A DNA stretch of 64,000 bases. Source: Paracoccaceae bacterium (GTDB lineage: Bacteria; Pseudomonadota; Alphaproteobacteria; Rhodobacterales; Rhodobacteraceae). A program made the position numbers and the translations under genes. Shown here piece by piece: positions 54,040 through 63,394 of the stretch. Under the pieces are notes generated by a model that saw only the letters and a list, made by a program, of their open reading frames with translations, was not told where the DNA came from and searched no databases. Numbering within the stretch: the first letter of the stretch is position 1; every line of letters begins with the position of its first letter. The stretch spans positions 1 through 64,000 of the forward strand of contig WKFK01000015.1 of the NCBI GenBank assembly GCA_014872815.1, written 5' to 3'.

Positions 54040-54633
54040 TCAGAACTCAAATGTCAGTTGCAGGTGTTTGATCTTGCCGGTGATCTCTTCAATCGTGCAC
54101 TTCAGCCGTTCTTCGGCCAACAGCACCACCTCCGCCGCCGCCCGCGCGTCTTCACCCGCGTCGTGGTGATCAAACTCAAGCCCCAGCGCCTTTTTCAGGT
54201 GCCCAAGCCCATGCCCACCATTGCCACGAAATTCCGGCCAGGCCTTGCGCGCGATCTTCACGCTGTCGGCCCATTCCATCTTTGGCCCATTTAGCCCCGC
54301 CGCGCGACAGGCGGCGGTGATGGCCTTTTGGTCAAACCCGCTGTGCTGCACCATCAAATGCCGCGACAACAGCGGCATCATCCGCTGCCAGGCCTGTGCA
54401 AAACTCGGCGCATTTCGCACGGTGCCCGCGTCAATCCCGGTCAGCTCGGTGTTGAAGTCGGCAAACGCCTGCTCTGGATTGATATAGGTGGAAAACGTCT
54501 CGATCCCGCCATCGCTGCGCACACAGGCCAGACCAATCTGGCTGATCGAGGCGGCATCCCGGTTGGCGGTCTCCACATCCAGCGCGATGAAACGGAACAA
54601 CCCATCCGGCAAAGGGGCATCAGGCAGGAACAC
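54040..54633 (-). CDS. DnaQ-type 3'-5' exonuclease (DEDDh), GTG start
   Basis: A 197-residue exonuclease of the DnaQ/RNase T fold. The first acidic motif is FIALDVETANRDA near residue 16, the middle segment has HSGFDQKAI, and the last motif H-D in HHDAGEDARAAAEVV (about 155-170) fits DEDDh. It may trim RNA or repair DNA; it is not the replicative epsilon subunit by length alone. The start is GTG with AGGAGG upstream. Convergent with pcaB. Confidence 0.87.
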   Translation of the reverse strand: MFLPDAPLPDGLFRFIALDVETANRDAASISQIGLACVRSDGGIETFSTYINPEQAFADFNTELTGIDAGTVRNAPSFAQAWQRMMPLLSRHLMVQHSGFDQKAITAACRAAGLNGPKMEWADSVKIARKAWPEFRGNGGHGLGHLKKALGLEFDHHDAGEDARAAAEVVLLAEERLKCTIEEITGKIKHLQLTFEF

Positions 54634-54746
54634 GACGTGCCTCCTGTCCTTGCTGTGCCATCACTGTCAAACTGCTGCGCAACATGTCTTTGTCTTGTGC
54701 TTTTGCCCGCTGGCGGGCCAGGACCGCCCCTATGCCAGCTTAGCGC

Positions 54747-54778
54747 AAAAAACAAAAGGCCGCCCAACTTGGACGGCC
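54747..54778 (-). terminator. Terminator of the RND efflux operon
   Basis: On the minus strand GGCCGTCC (54771-54778) pairs with GGGCGGCC (54758-54765) around a 5-nt loop and is followed by TTTTGTTTTTTG, just after the RND gene. Confidence 0.85.
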
Positions 54779-54802
54779 TCTCTATTTTCATGACGTTGCG
54801 CG

Positions 54803-57800
54803 TCAGGCAGGCACAGCAGCCGCCGCCGCTTTCTGCTCCCGCCGTTCCTCTTTTCCAAAGAACACCAGATAGAACACTGGCGCCGCGATCAGCGTCAGAA
54901 TGGTGGCAAAGGCCAAACCGCCCATGATGGTGATCGCCATCGACACAAAGAACGCATCGGTCAACAATGGCGCCATGCCAAGGATGGTGGTGACCGCCGC
55001 CAGCATCACCGGCCGCAAACGCGACACGCTCGCTTTCACAATCGCGTCGCGCATCGGCAGACCTTCGTCGCGGACAAAGTCGATTTCCTCAACCAACACG
55101 ATGCCGTTTTTGATCAACATGCCCGATAGGCTCAACAGGCCGAGCAAAGCGGTGAAGGTGAACGGCATATCCGTGCCCAACAGACCCAGAACCACGCCGT
55201 TTACCGACATCGGCACCAGCAGCCAGATGATGATCGGCTGGCGGATCGCGTTGAACAACAGCACCGAAATCAGCACCATGATCAACAGGCTCAGTGGCAG
55301 TTGTTTGCCCAGGCTTTCCTGCGCTTCCGAGCTGTTTTCAAGCTCGCCGCCCCATTCCATCTTGTAGCCGACAGGAATGTCCATACCTTCAATCGCCGCT
55401 GTCACCTCCGCCTGCACCTGCGCCGCCGTCAGGCCAGTGCGAATGTCTGCCCCAACAGTGATGGTGGCCACACGGTCACGGCGATGGATCAGCGTGTTCT
55501 GCGTCTCATGCACAAAGCCATCGACCATCTGCTCCACCGGCACAAAGCTGTTGGAGGTCGTGGAATAGACCACTTGATCCACCAGCCCAAAGGCCCCGTC
55601 TGCCTGACGCCGCAGGATGATTGGGATCAGGCGTTCGTTTTCGCGGAATTCACCGGTGGTCAGACCGTCCGTCGCAAATTGGAACATGTCGGCAATGTCT
55701 TCGCGATCCACACCGGCGGTCTGCGCCCGCTCGGTGGCATAGATCGGTTTGATCACCAATTCCTGCTCGCGCCAGTTGGTGCGCACGCTGGTGATATTGT
55801 CTGTCGTCTCGGTCAAAACCTGTGCCGCCTGAGTCGCCAATTGACGCAGAACCACAGGATCGCTGCCAGAGAAGCGCACCTGAATAGGGTCGCCGCCACC
55901 AGGGCCAAAAACCAACCGTTTGGTGCGGAACTCACCTTCGGGCAAGGCCTCTGCGCCAAAGGCCTCAAGGTCCTTCTGCAATGGTGGGATCGCCTCTAGG
56001 TTTTCGGCCCGCACAATGATATGGCCGTAACTTGGGTTCGCTTTCTCGGACTCATAGGTCAGCATAAACCGTGTCGCGCCCTGCCCCACAAAGGTGGCAT
56101 AACTCACCACATCATCGCGCTCCGCCAACCACTCTTCGAGCATCGCCATTTGCTCCGACGTGGTCGAAATTGGCGTGCCCTGCTGCAACTTGTAGTGCAC
56201 AAAAAACAGCGGCGTGTTGCTGTCCGGGAAGAACTGCTGCTTCATCAGACCAAAGCCTGCGTAACACGCCGCCGTCACAGCAATCAGCCCGACAATCACC
56301 AACCAACGCATCTTCAGCGCCAACCGCAGACTTGCGCCGTACATACGGAAAATCAGCCCGCCATAGGCGTCTCCTTCACCCCCTTTGCCCTGCTTAAACA
56401 AATAATGCCCCAGCATCGGCGTCACGGTCAGTGCCAGCACCCAGCTCAGCAAAAGCGAAATGCCGATCACCGCAAAGAGTGAGAACAAGAATTCGCCGGT
56501 CGCATCCGGGCTCAGGCCGATGCCCGCAAAGGCCATGATGCCAATGATGGTCGCGCCAAGCAGCGGGATTTGCGTTTTGCCCGAGGCCTCATCGGCCGCT
56601 TCGCGGCTGTTTTTGCCCTGCAACATCGAAATCTGCATGCCCTCGGCAACAACAATGGCGTTGTCCACCAGCATGCCCATCGCAATGATCAGCGCGCCAA
56701 GGGAAATCCGCTCCATCTCGATGGAAAACAGCCCCATGAACAGGAAGGTGCCCACCACCGTCAGGAACAGGGTCACACCCACCACCACTGCGGCGCGCCA
56801 ACCCATGAAGACCGCCAGCACTGCAACCACAATGGCCACCGACATCGCCAGGTTTACAAGGAAGTCGTTGGAGGCTTTCTCCACCACAACGTGCTGTTGA
56901 TAGATCGGGTGCAGCTCGACACCTGCGGGAATATCGCCAGCCATCTGCGCCAGCTTTTCATCCACGCGCTTGCCGACCACCACGATGTTTTCCGTGGCAA
57001 TGCCGGCAACGCCAAGCGTGAAGGCCTCCTCGCCGTTGAAGCGAATGATCTGACGCGGATTGTCCACGCGATCCCGGAACACCCGACTGGTGTCCACAAG
57101 GTTCACCACCTTACCGTCTTGGCCCAGCGACAGCCCCGCGATTTCCGAAACAGTGTCCGAGCCATCCGGCCGCATGATGCGCGTACGGGCCCCGTCAATG
57201 GTCACGGCTCCGGCGGCATTCACCGCATCCGCATTGGCAATCGCCCCCGCGATCGCGTTCAGCGAGATGTTCTGGTTCACCGACAACGCCAGATCCGGCT
57301 CCACAAAGATCGCCTCTTCCGGCAGGCCCTGAATGTCCACATCCGCCACGCCGTCCACGGTCAGCAACTCACGCCGCAAATAGGTGGCAAGTTCATGTTT
57401 CTCCGCGTCGGAAAACCCCTCGGCCGTCACGCCAAGGAAGATGCCAAACACATCACCAAAGCTGTCGTTGACCAGCGGCGTGCTCACCCCGGTGGGCAGG
57501 TGCCGTCCCGCGTCTGAGACCTTGGCCCTTAGGCGCGTCCAGACTTCCGGCAGCTCATTGCCGTCATAGCTCGATTTGATGTGCACATCGATCTGCGACA
57601 CACCGGGTTGGTTGATAGAGGTGATGTAATCCACCTCCTCCATCTTCTGAATGGCGGATTCCAGTGGTTCAGACACTTCCACCGCCACCTGCTCCGCCGT
57701 GGCGCCCGGATATTGGGTGACCACAACTGCCTGCTTGATGGTGAAGGCCGGGTCTTCCAGCCGCCCCAAGTTCAAAAAGCTGACCGCACCGCCAATCAGG

Positions 57801-57865
57801 AAGATCAGGATGATCATCCAAGTGTAGATCGGCCGATCAATGGATCCGCGTGCAATATTGACCAT
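54803..57865 (-). CDS. RND-family efflux permease
   Basis: A 1020-residue inner-membrane pump with the AcrB/MexF layout: helix 1 near residue 15, a large periplasmic loop, a helical block about 335-540, a second loop and a C-terminal block about 850-1005. The proton-relay helix reads IIAMGMLVDNAIVVAEG, with one Asp where AcrB has DD. It lies just after the membrane fusion gene in a MarR-led operon; a TolC-like outer channel is not in the window. Substrates unknown, probably a wide range of lipophilic compounds. Confidence 0.93.
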   Translation of the reverse strand: MVNIARGSIDRPIYTWMIILIFLIGGAVSFLNLGRLEDPAFTIKQAVVVTQYPGATAEQVAVEVSEPLESAIQKMEEVDYITSINQPGVSQIDVHIKSSYDGNELPEVWTRLRAKVSDAGRHLPTGVSTPLVNDSFGDVFGIFLGVTAEGFSDAEKHELATYLRRELLTVDGVADVDIQGLPEEAIFVEPDLALSVNQNISLNAIAGAIANADAVNAAGAVTIDGARTRIMRPDGSDTVSEIAGLSLGQDGKVVNLVDTSRVFRDRVDNPRQIIRFNGEEAFTLGVAGIATENIVVVGKRVDEKLAQMAGDIPAGVELHPIYQQHVVVEKASNDFLVNLAMSVAIVVAVLAVFMGWRAAVVVGVTLFLTVVGTFLFMGLFSIEMERISLGALIIAMGMLVDNAIVVAEGMQISMLQGKNSREAADEASGKTQIPLLGATIIGIMAFAGIGLSPDATGEFLFSLFAVIGISLLLSWVLALTVTPMLGHYLFKQGKGGEGDAYGGLIFRMYGASLRLALKMRWLVIVGLIAVTAACYAGFGLMKQQFFPDSNTPLFFVHYKLQQGTPISTTSEQMAMLEEWLAERDDVVSYATFVGQGATRFMLTYESEKANPSYGHIIVRAENLEAIPPLQKDLEAFGAEALPEGEFRTKRLVFGPGGGDPIQVRFSGSDPVVLRQLATQAAQVLTETTDNITSVRTNWREQELVIKPIYATERAQTAGVDREDIADMFQFATDGLTTGEFRENERLIPIILRRQADGAFGLVDQVVYSTTSNSFVPVEQMVDGFVHETQNTLIHRRDRVATITVGADIRTGLTAAQVQAEVTAAIEGMDIPVGYKMEWGGELENSSEAQESLGKQLPLSLLIMVLISVLLFNAIRQPIIIWLLVPMSVNGVVLGLLGTDMPFTFTALLGLLSLSGMLIKNGIVLVEEIDFVRDEGLPMRDAIVKASVSRLRPVMLAAVTTILGMAPLLTDAFFVSMAITIMGGLAFATILTLIAAPVFYLVFFGKEERREQKAAAAAVPA

Positions 57866-57876
57866 CGCCCGCGCCC

Positions 57877-58929
57877 TCAGTTGCCGAAGCCGACAAAGCG
57901 GCGCACGGCTTGGCCGTCGGTCAAGGCACCGCCACCGGTCAGCACCACTTCGTCACCGTCGTTCAGGCCTGCGTTGATGCGCACCATACCGGCGGTGGCC
58001 GGTTCGCTTTCCACGGGCACCCAGGTCACTTTGCCTTCATCGCCGCCTTTCGGGTCAAACCGCATCACACCGGTTGCGCCTGTGTCGTCCACAACAATCG
58101 CCGTTGGCGGCACGAGAATACCAGAGGATGGCTCCGCCGCGCTCACAGTCACGGTCACGGACGAACCCGGCAGGATCACTTTGCCTTCTGGCGGCATCAT
58201 GCCAAAGGTGATGCGGAAGGTCTGCCCCACGCTGCTCGTCTCGGCGTCGAACTCGCGGATTTGCAGATCGAATTCTTCGTCACTACCAGGGAACCGCGCC
58301 TTGATGGTCACGTTCTGCTCATTGCCCGCGCGTTGGAACAGGATCTCCGGCACATCCACTTCAATGCGCAGCTCGCTAAGATCGTGAATCCGCACCACCG
58401 GGCTGCCCGCGCTCACGGTCGTGAACAGTTCCACATTGCGGCTGGACACCAACGCATCAAACGGCGCTGTTAGCGTCGCATGGCGCAAGGACCACTCGGC
58501 GTTCTTGACCGCGATCTGCGCCAAGGACGCCTGCGTCTCCGCGTCGTCCAAGGTTACCTGGCTCACCGTGTTGCCACGCAACTTATTGAGGCGCTCTACC
58601 GTGCGATCTGCTTGTTCTTTCTGCAAAATCGCCTGATTGAGTTGTAGCTCAAAGATCTCCAGATCCAGCCGCGCAATCACGTCACCTTCACCAATATTCA
58701 GACCTTCGGTCACTGGAAAGTCGACAATCTGCCCGCCGACCTGAAACGCCAGATCCACCGACTGACGCGCTTTCACCTGACCAAAGAACTGCCGCTCAAA
58801 GGCCACCGGCGCTTCGCTTACCACCATGAGCTTCACCGGTTTCAACACGTCTTGTGCCAAGGCCGCAACCACGCCGCTTACCGTGATCATCGCCGCTGTG
58901 GCGCAGACTTTTCCAAACTGTTTCAGCAT
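57877..58929 (-). CDS. Membrane fusion protein of the RND pump
   Basis: A 350-residue periplasmic adaptor (HlyD/AcrA type) with an N-terminal signal or anchor ending near ALAQDVLK. A lipoyl/hairpin region with coiled-coil helices (about 70-135) and beta-barrel segments follow. The ATG at 58929 has GGAGGAAAAAG upstream; the frame open to 59025 lies inside the MarR gene and is rejected. Its start overlaps the end of the MarR gene by seven bases, so the regulator, adaptor and pump form one operon. Confidence 0.9.
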   Translation of the reverse strand: MLKQFGKVCATAAMITVSGVVAALAQDVLKPVKLMVVSEAPVAFERQFFGQVKARQSVDLAFQVGGQIVDFPVTEGLNIGEGDVIARLDLEIFELQLNQAILQKEQADRTVERLNKLRGNTVSQVTLDDAETQASLAQIAVKNAEWSLRHATLTAPFDALVSSRNVELFTTVSAGSPVVRIHDLSELRIEVDVPEILFQRAGNEQNVTIKARFPGSDEEFDLQIREFDAETSSVGQTFRITFGMMPPEGKVILPGSSVTVTVSAAEPSSGILVPPTAIVVDDTGATGVMRFDPKGGDEGKVTWVPVESEPATAGMVRINAGLNDGDEVVLTGGGALTDGQAVRRFVGFGN

Positions 58930-59393
58930 TCTTTTTCCTCCAACAACCCGGCCGCAACGGCACCGGGCATGGCTTTCACGGCCAATTTGGCAAACTGGGA
59001 GATTTCTTCGACGGTCATGCCGCAAATCTCGCGAAACCGGATCTGCACCGCGTCCATCAACGTGGCCCGTGCCACCAGCCCCTCCGGGGTCAATTCTAAC
59101 ACAAGTGCGCGTCGATCTTTGGGGTCACGGGTCCGTTGCACGAAACCGCGCTCCTCCAACGCATCAGCCACCGGCGTGATGGCCGATGGGATACAGAAGG
59201 TGTCTTCGGCCAAAACCCCCATGCGTTTTGGCCGGTCCATGAACACCAGAATCCGCCGCTCCATTTTGGTGAGGGGCGGGTCGATGTTGATGTCTTCCAG
59301 CTCCGCCTCAATCTGATTGAACAGAGCAAAGACACCGATGATCGCCAAAAACTCGTCCGGCAGATCAGTGTTGGAAAATAAATCGTCGGGCAC
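58923..59393 (-). CDS. MarR-family regulator, GTG start
   Basis: A 156-residue winged-helix regulator. The wing region KMERRILVFMDRPKRMGVLAEDT and the recognition segment SAITPVADALEERGFVQRTRDPKDRRALVLELTPEG (about 75-110, with the R-D-P-x-D-R-R motif typical of MarR) are present. It probably represses the downstream efflux genes until a ligand binds. Start is GTG with CAGGGA upstream. A perfect palindrome TATTTCA-N5-TGAAATA lies just upstream. Confidence 0.9.
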   Translation of the reverse strand: MPDDLFSNTDLPDEFLAIIGVFALFNQIEAELEDINIDPPLTKMERRILVFMDRPKRMGVLAEDTFCIPSAITPVADALEERGFVQRTRDPKDRRALVLELTPEGLVARATLMDAVQIRFREICGMTVEEISQFAKLAVKAMPGAVAAGLLEEKEC

Positions 59394-59409
59394 GCGCGAA
59401 TCCCTGAGT

Positions 59410-59428
59410 TATTTCAATTTCTGAAATA
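59410..59428. promoter_or_regulatory. MarR operator palindrome
   Basis: TATTTCA-ATTTC-TGAAATA is a perfect 7-bp inverted repeat with a 5-base spacer, 17 bases from the GTG start of the MarR gene. It fits the size of MarR operators and suggests autorepression of the efflux operon. Confidence 0.65.
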
Positions 59429-59661
59429 TCCAAATACAGAAGCTTTGTGCACAAACAAGAGGGCCACTCTAAAAATCTTCAGGCCAAAGCCGCCTAGGTC
59501 CCTGTTTTCCGACCAGAAACCAACAATTTCGCTACCACATACGCAGACGTAAATTTTGAAAATTTGACTAGAATTCAGGTCGTTACGCCCACTACCCGAA
59601 TGATTAAATTAACAAACCCTCGGTAAGACTCCGCTACCTAAGACGAAGTTGTGTGCGAACT

Positions 59662-61935
59662 ATGGTAGCAGACCCAGGACAAAAACTGCGGCAATCCGCC
59701 AAAGAAGCCGCGCGACAGCGTGGCCTGCTGGCGCAATATGCCACCAAACGCGTGCGCGCCGTGTCTCAGCGTGTGGTGATCTATTGCCTTGGCGCGCTTA
59801 TGGTGATCCTCGCGACCGGCCCGGTGTTTGGAGGCTGCGCAACCGCTATATTGATCATTGGCGAATTGGTGGACTTGTGGGTGCTACGCCGTATTCCAAC
59901 CCGCTTGCGCAACGGGGACAGCCAGACGGCGCTGGCCCGTGCGGCTATGGCGAGCGGCGCGTTTCAAGCTCTTTGCATGTTTATGGCCACCACACTTTAT
60001 GTGGTGGCCGTGGGCAAAGAGGCTTCCATCGTGGGCGTTGCCGGGGTCTTGGGAATGGGCATCGTCAACGGCGCCCTCATACTTCCAACCAATCCCAAGC
60101 TGGCCATATTCAAAATGTCAGTCTTCGTGGCCACACCGTTCTTTTTGATCACGTTGCAAGCCATCCGGTTCGGCGGCGACATGGCCTCTCCCAAAGCCAA
60201 TGTCCCGGAACTGATGGTGGTCATCAGCATGGGCTATATGTGTTTTTCCTTTGTCAGATCCGGCATCGACAATTTCCGAAAGACCGAAGCCCTTCAAAGC
60301 AGTCAGACCAGCCTGACCGCAGCCAATGATGCCCTCAACAAGCACCGCAACGAATTGCAACGCCTCTCCATGGTCGCACGCAAAACCAATGATGCTGTGA
60401 TCCTCTCCAACCCCAAACAAGAAATTGAGTGGGTGAATGAAGCCTTCACCACACTCACAGGGGTGGGCGCCAAAGAGGTTGTCGGCAAGCCTATCACAGT
60501 CCTGTTTGAAGCCACCAAGGCCGATGCAAGCGTGCAAGAAACGATTGCAAAGGCGATTCAGAAGGGCAGCTTTGACAAAATCGAAGTTCGGCACGAGTTG
60601 GCTCTGGGCGCAGAACGATGGAGCGAAATACAGATGTTGCCCGTAAAAAACGCGGACAACGGTATTGATTTTTACGTCACCATTGCCCGAGACATCACCC
60701 CGGCCAAAAACCATGCCAACAGCATGCGCAAAGCCCGGAAAGCTGCCGAGGACGCCGCGCGCACCAAGGCTGATTTTCTCGCCAATATGAGCCATGAGAT
60801 ACGCACACCGCTGACCGGCATTATTGGTATGGCCGATCTGCTGTCTGAAACTGAGCAGACCCAAGACCAATCGGAATACACACACACCATTCTCGGCTCA
60901 TCCCGGAGCCTGTTAACCATCATCAACGATATTCTCGATCTGTCCAAACTGGACGCTGGCAAACTCCAAATTGCCAACAACACTTTTGAAACGCGCGCAT
61001 GTTTTGAAGAAACGCTGCGGCTGCTTGAACCCAAAGCCTACAACAAGGGACTGGGATTAACGCTCTCTGTGGCCGACGATGTTCCACAACATCTGTTTGC
61101 CGATGACGTACGTGTGCGTCAGATCGCCACCAATATCATAGGCAACGCCACCAAGTTCACCGAACACGGCAAAATCGACGTGGAAGTCTGGATGGAGCCA
61201 CAAGACAACGAAACGTCCCCCCTCATCTTGAATATGGCCGTATCTGACACCGGTATCGGCATCGCCCCAGAGAAGCTGGCGACCATTTTTGACGAATTCA
61301 CTCAGGCCGAAAGCTCCACCACACGCCGTTTCGGAGGAACCGGTCTTGGTCTTACAATCTGCCGCGTCCTGACCGAACGTATGGGCGGCGACATTTCCGT
61401 GACCTCTGAACTTGGGGAAGGGTCGCGATTCTTGGTCAGCCTTCCAGTGGAGCTGCCACCGGAAGGTGCTCCAACGCTAAACGAGCCGGCCATACCGCCC
61501 GTGCAAGCCTACGATTCCGTGGATTTGGCGGGCCTCAGTGTCCTCGTCGCCGAGGACAACCGAACCAATCGCTTGCTCATCCGAAAATACCTGGAGAAAC
61601 TGCCGATCACACTGCGCTTTGTCAATGACGGCTATGAAGCCGTAGAGTCGGCTCTTCAAACGCCGCCGGACCTGATCTTTATGGATATGTCCATGCCCAA
61701 CATGAGCGGCATCGAAGCCACCGAAGCCATTCGCGCAAGCGACGTGAAACAACCACATATTGTCGCTCTCACCGCCAACGCCTTTGAAGCTGAGCGGCGC
61801 GCTTGCTTGAAGGCGGGTATGGACGACTTTCTCACCAAACCCATTCGCCGTGCGGATTTGGTGGACTGTTTGCTGCGTCATGTTGGGCATAGAAACACGC
61901 CCACCTCAGCGGTACAAACCGCACTGAGAGCCTGA
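59662..61935 (+). CDS. Orphan hybrid sensor histidine kinase
   Basis: A 757-residue kinase. Five or six membrane segments form an unrecognised sensor region (about residues 35-200). A coiled coil and a PAS domain (about 235-345, [15 protein letters not shown]) follow, then the phosphoacceptor H378 ([15 protein letters not shown]), an ATPase domain with [10 protein letters not shown] and [10 protein letters not shown], and a C-terminal receiver ([25 protein letters not shown]). There is no partner regulator beside it. The ATG at 59662 is preferred; a GTG three codons upstream is possible. The signal and output are unknown. Confidence 0.88.
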   Translation: MVADPGQKLRQSAKEAARQRGLLAQYATKRVRAVSQRVVIYCLGALMVILATGPVFGGCATAILIIGELVDLWVLRRIPTRLRNGDSQTALARAAMASGAFQALCMFMATTLYVVAVGKEASIVGVAGVLGMGIVNGALILPTNPKLAIFKMSVFVATPFFLITLQAIRFGGDMASPKANVPELMVVISMGYMCFSFVRSGIDNFRKTEALQSSQTSLTAANDALNKHRNELQRLSMVARKTNDAVILSNPKQEIEWVNEAFTTLTGVGAKEVVGKPITVLFEATKADASVQETIAKAIQKGSFDKIEVRHELALGAERWSEIQMLPVKNADNGIDFYVTIARDITPAKNHANSMRKARKAAEDAARTKADFLANMSHEIRTPLTGIIGMADLLSETEQTQDQSEYTHTILGSSRSLLTIINDILDLSKLDAGKLQIANNTFETRACFEETLRLLEPKAYNKGLGLTLSVADDVPQHLFADDVRVRQIATNIIGNATKFTEHGKIDVEVWMEPQDNETSPLILNMAVSDTGIGIAPEKLATIFDEFTQAESSTTRRFGGTGLGLTICRVLTERMGGDISVTSELGEGSRFLVSLPVELPPEGAPTLNEPAIPPVQAYDSVDLAGLSVLVAEDNRTNRLLIRKYLEKLPITLRFVNDGYEAVESALQTPPDLIFMDMSMPNMSGIEATEAIRASDVKQPHIVALTANAFEAERRACLKAGMDDFLTKPIRRADLVDCLLRHVGHRNTPTSAVQTALRA

Positions 61936-62230
61936 CAAACGATAAAACCGGGTTCTGTCGTTTAGCTTTCGAGCTTGTTTAGACAAGTCATACTGGCGCA
62001 TCGCCCCACCCTGGCAAGATTGGTCAACAGACAGGCTTTACCAAAAACACGATCGCCGCCAACGACATGTTTCCCTACAATGACATACCACCAAAGTGGC
62101 GCAGCCCCTCACGCATCGGGCGGAAAACTCTCGGCAACGCTCTGGGGTCTCATCGCCCCAATAGTGTACCAGCTCACATCTGATCCCTCACGCCAGTTTG
62201 GGTTTGCCGCTTTCCAAGTCCCTGCGCAGC
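61936..62230. other. Gap between the hybrid kinase and flgI
   Basis: With the adjoining terminator this is a 350-base interval. Rightward frames run into flgI antisense and look like shadows. I see no promoter, RNA gene or repeat here beyond the flgI terminator at its right edge. Confidence 0.5.
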
Positions 62231-62259
62231 AAAAAGGCGACATGCCCGAACATGCCGCC
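62231..62259 (-). terminator. flgI terminator
   Basis: On the minus strand GGCGGCATG (62251-62259) pairs with CATGTCGCC (62236-62244), one G-U pair, 6-nt loop, followed by TTTTTGC. It lies 26 bases after the flgI stop. Confidence 0.78.
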
Positions 62260-62285
62260 TCCCACGCGCGTCGTTTTTTGAAGCT

Positions 62286-63386
62286 TTATCGCACCACAAA
62301 CTCCGCATGCAGCGCACCCGCTGCTTTGATGCTCTTGAGGATATCGATCATATCCCGCGGAGCCACGCCCAGCGCGTTCAGACCTTCGATCACCTCACTC
62401 AATGACGTGCCCATCGGCACTTCGGCGAGGCCAATGCCTTCCTCTTCGTTGATATCCGCCTCGGTACGCGGCACCACCACGGTTTCGCCATCGGCAAATG
62501 GGTTTGGCTGCACCACAAGAGGGGTTTCTTGCACCCGAAGCGTCAAACCACCCTGAGAGACCGCCACCCGGGAAATCCGCACGTCGTCGCCCATCACAAT
62601 GGTACCGGAGCGTTGATCGACCACCACGCGGGCCTTGCGTTCAGGCTCCACAGAGATGTTCTCGATCTGGCTCAGCGCATGGGCGGGAGAGGCCTGATTG
62701 GTACGATCAATGTCCACCTGCACGGTGCCCGCATCCAGCATGAGTGCCACACGGCGGCCATAGCTGCGGTTGATCGCTTCTTCAATCCGGTTGGCTGTTG
62801 TGAAATCCGGCTCCCGCAACGCCAGACGCATGTTGGTCAGCGTGGAAAAATCAAAATCGATCTCTCTCTCAATGCGGGCGCCGGATGGGATCACACCCGA
62901 CGTGGGCACGCCCTTGACGACGCCACCGGCCTCGCCTTCGGCTGCCACGCCCCCTGCGATCACCGTGCCCTGCGCGACTGCGTAGATCTCACCATCGGCC
63001 GCATTCATCGGTGTCATCACCAATGTGCCGCCCAAAAGGCTCTTGGCATCACCAATCGCCGAAATGGTCACATCCACCGTGCCGCCTGCACGGGCAAAGG
63101 GCGGGAGTGTTGCGGTTACAAACACCGCCGCCACATTCTTCGGACGCATGTTCTCGCCGGTGATGTTCACACCCAACCGTTCGAGAATATTGCCCATAAT
63201 TTCTTCAGTGAAAGGCGCATTCCGCAGCCCGTCGCCGGTTCCGTTCAGGCCAACCACCAAACCGTAGCCAACCAGATCATTGCCTCGTACACCGTCAAAT
63301 TCTACCAGATCTTTGATCCGGATCGGCGCTGCTGCTGCCATCACAGGCATCAGTACGAGGAGCAGTAGCATTCTTGCTAAGCCCAT
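62286..63386 (-). CDS. flgI: Flagellar P-ring protein FlgI
   Basis: A 366-residue periplasmic ring protein around the flagellar rod. A Sec signal peptide (MGLARMLLLL ... AAAA) is followed by PIRIKDLVEFDGVRGNDLVGYGLVVGLNGTGD, the FlgI hallmark, and it ends DIIDILKSIKAAGALHAEFVVR. I take the ATG at 63386, with AAGGTGA upstream; a GTG at 63398 would overlap the flgL stop. It is co-transcribed after flgL and ends the operon. Confidence 0.96.
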   Translation of the reverse strand: MGLARMLLLLVLMPVMAAAAPIRIKDLVEFDGVRGNDLVGYGLVVGLNGTGDGLRNAPFTEEIMGNILERLGVNITGENMRPKNVAAVFVTATLPPFARAGGTVDVTISAIGDAKSLLGGTLVMTPMNAADGEIYAVAQGTVIAGGVAAEGEAGGVVKGVPTSGVIPSGARIEREIDFDFSTLTNMRLALREPDFTTANRIEEAINRSYGRRVALMLDAGTVQVDIDRTNQASPAHALSQIENISVEPERKARVVVDQRSGTIVMGDDVRISRVAVSQGGLTLRVQETPLVVQPNPFADGETVVVPRTEADINEEEGIGLAEVPMGTSLSEVIEGLNALGVAPRDMIDILKSIKAAGALHAEFVVR

Positions 63387-63394
63387 GAGATCAT

